DNA of 64,000 nucleotides from NCBI RefSeq assembly GCF_963678635.1, contig NC_087063.1:70021617-70085616 (forward strand), written 5' to 3'. This DNA comes from Symsagittifera roscoffensis (Eukaryota; Xenacoelomorpha; Acoela; Convolutidae). This document shows positions 58,033 through 64,000 of this stretch, piece after piece (position 1 is the stretch's first letter; each line of letters begins with the position of its first letter). Below the pieces are notes generated by a model, which saw only the letters and a program-made list of their open reading frames with translations, did no database searches and had not been told where the DNA came from. The position numbers were made by a program, and so were the translations under genes.

Positions 58033-58656
58033 TCTCACATAGAACCAACATTTTCCTTTCGTCAGTACAGTTATTCGTGTAAGCAACACCCTCCTTCATT
58101 TTGGAGCAAAATTTGTTGCTTTCCGCTTTGGATCGAGGTTCTTTCTCCGCCCACAGTTCAGCAGGGGCTCGCATTTCATTATCTTCAGTGCTTCTGAACC
58201 AGTTTTTCAGAATATCTTGTCGCTCTCTTACTGAAGTTGGCAGCTCAGAAGGGTACGTCATTTTGTACCCCATCCATACTTTCTAATCAATCAGAAATCT
58301 AATTTTGAGTCAACGCGAGAAATTGGAAGTTGGAAATATTTTTTGAAAGTAAAAGTTTTTTTTGTATTTACGCGCTATTTGCACATTTGATTTCAAACAC
58401 CGTGATTTTCTTTTCATCAACCAAAATTGTTGCAACAGTAAAAAAAAAGTGAGACTGCTTAAATATTACATTCAAATATCAAAATCGGCAAGATAAAAGA
58501 TTTCTTTTCTATTTTACGATTAAAAAACTTGTATGTTTTAATGTACCTCGTGCTTGAAACCCTCGTAGACTAGCTCTCTTTTTACGTGCAGATTAACTAA
58601 ATCCATTTCTTCTCTGGATGACGGTTTCCATAGCTGAGATCCCTTTTTTCTAAATA
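58033..58656 (-). CDS. C-type lectin domain, two exons, partial gene
   Basis: Exon 58656-58547 reads KGSQLWKPSSREEMDLVNLH, the L-W-x-P…E block. Exon 58282-58033 reads VWMGYKMTYPSE, KNWFRSTEDNE, AELWAEKEPRSKAESNKFC, NNC and VLCE. This is the complete second half of the domain, with both conserved Cys and the W-x-G core. GT donors and AG acceptors are in place and the phases agree (phase 0 between the two). EPR stands where EPN is found in mannose binders, so sugar binding is uncertain. A further exon must follow after 58033 and others precede 58656; I could not place them. Intact, thus probably a living gene. Confidence 0.85.
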
Positions 58657-58899
58657 CTTCAATTATGAATACAAAGTACAAGGAAAAACTATTTAAAAAT
58701 CTGTTAAAGAAGACTACTCTATGAGACAAAGTTAAACGCTAATTCTCTGAAATGCCTCATTTTGGCTCCATTTAGGACAAAAATTTCTTCCAATAAACCT
58801 ATGAAAAAAACCATACTTGGAATCAAGCACTTTTTGAGGGTCTGAAAGTGTCAATTTTGATGGTAAATTCAAAAATGGCGGAATTCCCAAATGGCATAA

Positions 58900-61800
58900 A
58901 TTTCAGTTTTTTATTGAAACTCTAACGCTTTTAAACTACTAATTTCTTGTTCCGACTTAAAAAAAAACGGAATATTTATGTTTGGTGTGGCTTGTATATT
59001 CAGTCATTTTTCGGCGATCAAAATCATAGTTTTTGACAAAATTTTAAAGTCAGGAACTTCCTGATGTCAAATTTGAAATGATGTTTTACCTCCAATAATT
59101 TTTTTGTAAAGTTATGGCGGTTTGAAAACTGCCAATTTGGCCATGTTCTGGACTAAATTATGCGCGCTTTGAAGAACTTTCTCAGAATGCTGAAAGCGTA
59201 ACACCAATTATTTATACGTCGAATTTTCCAGCGCAACAAAATAGTTCCAAGAGTTATTGAGGCTAGCTAATCGGTCGAATGAATTTTGCATGACTCAAAT
59301 TTTCACAATTGATCTTTGAAAATATTTTCTTTTCCAAAACGTATTCGATATGCACTACGAGCCCAAACTTCGCGCTGGATAGGGGCACAGTTTTGTGTCT
59401 CTATTTTCCTGGAATCCACAAAAAAGTCTCAAAACATTTTAAAATTTTGTCGAAACGATCAAAGAAAATGAAAGAACCAAAGAAGAACAAAGGGAGCGTC
59501 CTTGTGGCGGAATCCGCTTACAATTCACAAAATGCTCAATTTGGCCTCATTATCTGCTTCCAAACATCTGTTGTGTGACAACTTTGCTGAAAAAGTTATC
59601 ACAAGAAACTAATTAGGCACCAAGTTTATGCTTTTGATAAGGATTCTCATTTTTTTTTCAATTAAGTTGCCAATTCACAACTGCGGTATGAAGTTGTTTT
59701 CCACGATGAAATTTGAAAAAAACATCCAACCTTTTCAAACATTCTCAGTAGAAAATTGTCATTAATCAAGTGATAAAATTTTTTGTGATTAATCAATGTG
59801 ATTGTTTCTTACATGGACACCTTTTCCACGCGCTTAAAATTCAAACTTGAAGCCCTGAATCTTTTTTTAACATATTTTTGTTTTTGAGTTTCTTCTCAAA
59901 ATAATTATTTAAGCAAAAATTCGAGCTAAGATCTTTTGATTTGCATTCAATTAAAGCGGGATAAAATATAACTTCAAAACCCTGTACATCCCCAAAAACA
60001 GCACTTAATTAAATTTATGCAAAAGTTTTGGGTTTTCAGCAAATTCATGCTTCAAGTAAATTTATTTGGGTTGTTTTGAACTGATTTTAAAATTTTGAGA
60101 AAAAACATTTTCTTGACAAAACATTAATTGAAAACCTTTTTTCATTTTCTGAATTAGAACAACACCCTATAAATAGTGAATCAGGGTTTTACTCAAAACG
60201 TTTTTCTATCATCATTCATTATGAAATAGAGATATCAAATCTTCCTTTAACCTATTAGAAGCGAAACAAGGGTTCTCTTATCAGGGCGAAGCAGTAGTAA
60301 CCTTATAAAATTAAATATAATAAAGTAAAACGATTTTTTTTTATTTGAGATTTTTTGTGAAAATCATCATCCCACACGCAATGTTAAGTACAAAGTGATA
60401 GATTTCGCTCTTTTTAACAGTTCAATTATAGCAAATAAGCTTCCTTCAACCAATTTGAACGAGTTTTAAGACGGATTAAATCTTCGCTTACGCGTAATAG
60501 CGCGATATATATCGTGCGTTAAATACCCGAAATTGGAAAATATGGGTGAATTATATTTTTGAATTTAAGCTCAAGGCAACAATACTTTTTGAACGGTATT
60601 AAAAATTCTGTTTAAATGGCTACTTAAAAAGTCGAAAATTGTCAGAAAAAAATAACCTCGAGTGCAAATAATCCGCTACTTCCGTTACGATAAGCTGAAA
60701 CTATTGACTGAATTGTTAGGCACGCAATAACTCAATGGGAGTATTGCAAAACTGCTTCAAAACCATTCAAATAATATCGGAAGTGGCTTGAAAACGCCGC
60801 ATGAATCATCACCGAATAATTTTTTTGTAGTACCTGTTTATTGATAGAAAAACTTCCTGGTTCACGTTGCTAATCAATTTTTTTGTGCTAAAAAACTACA
60901 TGATTCATTGAATTGAACAATTTATTTTTTTTTGTTTTTATTCTTAGTTTGTCATAGAATCAATAAAACTGTGTACGAGAACTTAATTGGATCGAAAATG
61001 CAAACATACGATTCCTCGCAGTTTTATAGCCATTTAATCTACACTGATTCTACTGATTTTCCGGGTCCCAAAACACCATTTTAAGCAGCTTAATGGCTTT
61101 GAACCATAGTAAAAGAAAGCTATCATTGATTAGGCTTAAATTTGTGCTGTATAACCATAAATGTTTACCTCAGCTCATGAATATTTCAAAACAAATTCAA
61201 CAAATATCCAATAGAATTCATTGAAATACTGAATTTATTCAGACTTCGAAAGTCTTTTTTAATCTCTTTTTTTTTTCGGAAGAAAAGTTAAGTTAAAAAA
61301 AGCAAAACAATCGTTTTTTGTCAAATAATTTTAAATCCATGAGTTAGACGCTTGTTATATAGTGTCTGAATTTGTTCTGAATTTGATTTGTATATTTTTT
61401 CTGAATAAAATTATTGAAAATTGTTTCTTTTATTCTGACGAAGCTAAATGTTAGTGATTTTCGTCTATTCTACACCAATTTTTGTGGCTTCATCTAATCA
61501 TGGAAATTCCTTGCTTATGCAGAAAGAAGAAAAGAAATGTGATCAAGAGGATGTCGAGCTCATTCTGTAGCCAACTGCTTGAATCTTAAATTCAACAAGG
61601 GTGTTATAAAAGCAATTCGCAAGTAAGAAACTGCTAAACTTGAACTGGAAACAGTTTCAAAAGATACACGAAACTAAGAAACGAAATTTTTCACTAACAG
61701 TTTTGAGCATTTGACTTCCTGGCCATGAGTTATGCTATGGCTGGGGTTTAGTTTTTGCTTTATAATAAAATTCTCGTGAAAATTATGAAACATTAAAAAT

Positions 61801-63300
61801 TTTGAAAAATTGGCACTAAAACAATGTTTCGATCTACAGGGTGGTGATCGAACAGTTGTTTCACTAACAGTTGGGTTACTTTTGCAGTAGGTCGCAAAAA
61901 AAGCCGAGTTTTGATGATACGTTTCATTGAGCTGAATTTTTTTTCGTTCATGCATTTTTTTGCAATTTACTAAACTTTTGCATTCTGATGTGCTAAAGAA
62001 GCTACTATTTTGCTGAGTTAAAACAAACCAATGAAATAAACTAAAACGCAATTATTAAACTCGTTTCTCTCTATTTCGGTTATGTTTGGCCAACAGCTTA
62101 TTTTGCAAGGTGCAGTTTTTTTGCAAAATTTTGAACCAGAGAACTAAACCCTTAAAAAGGGTCATTTGATTTGGTTTGAACTGGAGTTACACAGGGTTAT
62201 TTGTAGTTATTCTTACCCTAATTGACTTTCCTTAACTTTAAACCAAACCAATTGACCCATTTTAAGAGTGCAATTTCAGCTCGAATCTTTGCAACAGAAA
62301 CTTACATCATGTATAAACTGGTAGAATTCCAAGCAATTTACACATCTTTTTTGGCTAAAAACATCCGGTTTTGAGAAAAACGAGTTTAAAACTTTCAATA
62401 TTCGTCATTTTTTTGTTGTTTTTTAAGTAAATAAGCTGCTTTAAAAAAAGACAGTCCTCAGATTGCGTTTTCAGGTCTTAGGAGCAATAAAAATATAAAA
62501 ATCTAAATGTAAGGATATAAAACGAAAAAATTCATATCTTTTTTTTTCAAATTTGATATTTTGTTGAAAATCAACCCTACATACGCCATGTAAGGTACAT
62601 ATGATAAATGTCTTTAGCTCCTTGTAAAAAATCAATTATGGCAAATAAGCTTCCCTCATCCAGTTTGGAGCAATTTCTAAGGCGGATTAAACTCCGCTCT
62701 CACGTTAATAGTGCAAAAAATATCGCGCGTTAATTGTCACAAATCGACCAAAATGGCCTTTTTAAACTCACGTAACTTACAAAAAATGAAACAATTGCCA
62801 CATTCAGAACATCTTTTCACATTTACGCTCAAGACAACAATTCTTTTTGAAGGATATAAAAAAGTCTGCCAGAAATGGCCGATTCATTACTAAAACTAAG
62901 TCAGAAGAAAAAAATGTCTGACCCTGATATTTAATTTTTCTCTCTTTCATAAGGTTTTTCCTAATTTCAATTATAACCTCAACCACCGCCTTCTTTCTCA
63001 ATTTCTTTTGCAACCAACATCAGAGGGGCCTATTAGCTGGTTGGTTATATTGTCTTTGAGTTTGTTCCGATCTTAGAGATAATTTTGCTTGACTGAAATT
63101 AATGACTCCAAATTAGATTGTTTATTGAGGCTGAAGGGGCTGTTTATATTCGAGTGGAATATTTCAAGTTGTTTTTTTTTTACTAAAACCAAATTTGGCG
63201 TTAAAATGGCAGTTATCAAGGATTTTGGTGAAGTAAACTAACGTATGAAATTTGAACATGAAAATTTTGTTGGTAAATAATCGTTTTCGAGACCACTTGG
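58900..63300. repeat. AT-rich region with dispersed repeat copies
   Basis: 58900-59380 is a direct copy of 10050-10620. 60290-60560 and 62520-62790 are copies of the family described at 9.0-13.0 kb. The frames between are short and without motifs. No gene is supported. Confidence 0.65.
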
Positions 63301-63334
63301 CTTTTAATTTCGCCTGGTCCTCTTTGGAAGAGTT

Positions 63335-63586
63335 TTAACTTTCTTCTATGTTTTCTGACACGCGTTTAGCTCTCTTTTTTTTTCCTTTCCCTCCCGTGCT
63401 CCCAAATAGTTGTAAAGGTTTTCGGTAAATTCTTTCTACAATTCTAGAACTGCCGTTAATATCACAATCTAGCTCTCTTTTACCGTAGCGACTTTGTCGA
63501 AAGCCTTGACTGGGCACGGAGGAAAACGGACTGACACACAATTGCATATCTAAGCTGACTGAAGTTTCCCCCCAATTTTTGTCCAC
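63335..63586 (-). CDS. Possible exon, function unknown
   Basis: 83 open codons on minus, reading GFRQSRYGKRELDCDINGSS and RIVERIYRKPLQLFGS, then a basic tail GGKGKKKRAKRVSENIEES and a stop. Composition is balanced, unlike spurious AT-rich frames near it. No family recognised, and no splice partner identified. Confidence 0.3.
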   Translation of the reverse strand: MDKNWGETSVSLDMQLCVSPFSSVPSQGFRQSRYGKRELDCDINGSSRIVERIYRKPLQLFGSTGGKGKKKRAKRVSENIEES

Positions 63587-64000
63587 TTGGCAACTACCTT
63601 CTGAGTTATTTTCTCAATGATCTTTTTACGAGTTCATCTTCGGTAGTTAAAAAATGACCGAAAGATGACGTGGTTTTAACGTCGCCTAAAGTTAAATGCT
63701 TGCAATCCCCGGAGAATAGGGCTACTTTAAATTTAACTATTGTTCGTTTTTCGTGTTTTTCGCACTGGACTCTGATGTTTTTTTTTCACTGGAAAAGTGC
63801 GGTAATCGAAGAGACTCTGTTTGAACTTGTCATGGATAAAAATTGTTGGGTGCCGTCCAAGTGACACCCTAGCTGAATTCTTTGATGAGCTATCGGAAAC
63901 AGGTTAATTATTTGATAAAATGATAAACGAAAAAAGATCCATACTCTATTGGCTAACTGCTTTAATAAAAAAATTGAGATGAATAATTACATAAAGACCA

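Noticed and set aside
61674-62051. 125-codon minus-strand frame
   Set aside because: Phe/Ser/Asn/Lys-rich, no motif, in repeat-rich AT DNA; probably chance.

Overview
The window reads as AT-rich nuclear DNA of an invertebrate metazoan. The few spliced genes have short introns (about 77-253 bp) with ordinary GT/AG ends, there are two C-type-lectin-like gene pieces, and most of the rest is decayed mobile DNA: Ty3/gypsy-type LTR elements, non-LTR retrotransposon pieces, MITE-like repeats and a virus-like DNA polymerase B element of the Maverick/Polinton-adintovirus sort. I cannot name the species. Nothing looks bacterial or organellar, and there is no CRISPR array, rRNA gene or operon.

Layout. 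(1) 1-2769, minus: a four-exon gene for an uncharacterised protein, running off the left edge, with one frame break in an A8 run. (2) 2770-4200: short tandem repeats and a dense cluster of GGATTCC motifs. (3) 4240-7619, minus: gypsy element A1 with one LTR, gag remnants, RNase H and a tether ORF, deleted inside and 3'-truncated. (4) 7620-13480: a 51-bp minisatellite, then copies of a dispersed AT-rich repeat. (5) 13950-21050: two dead non-LTR retrotransposon fragments, an LTR end, two adjacent long hairpins and a perfect 128-bp tandem duplication. (6) 16445-33849, plus: a large env-bearing Ty3/gypsy element B whose LTR-like ends lie at 16445-16679 and 33581-33849. Its readable part runs from RT at 21.6 kb through RNase H, integrase, a pre-env ORF and an env-like ORF to a long ORF after env. 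(7) 34.6-36.6 kb: a tRNA-like box A/B stretch, a C-type lectin-like gene on minus and a GC-rich MITE. (8) 38.7-51.9 kb: two broken copies of one DNA polymerase B gene pointing away from each other (minus at 42896-39300, plus at 48838-51680). They share an upstream region with paired CCAAT boxes and a 5'UTR intron, and are separated by palindromic junctions made of the element's own terminal sequences. (9) 52142-57801, minus: gypsy element A2, a full-length relative of A1 with two 174-bp LTRs. (10) 58.0-58.7 kb, minus: a clear C-type lectin domain on two exons. (11) 59-64 kb: more AT-rich repeats and no gene I can support.

If the host has a novel system here, the best candidates are the virus-like polymerase element with its terminal palindromes, and the env-bearing gypsy element with its additional pre- and post-env ORFs. 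Both are fossil: stops and frameshifts are frequent, and many stops fall where a tryptophan would fit (TGG to TGA or TAG). All family names rest on motifs read by eye. No database search was run.
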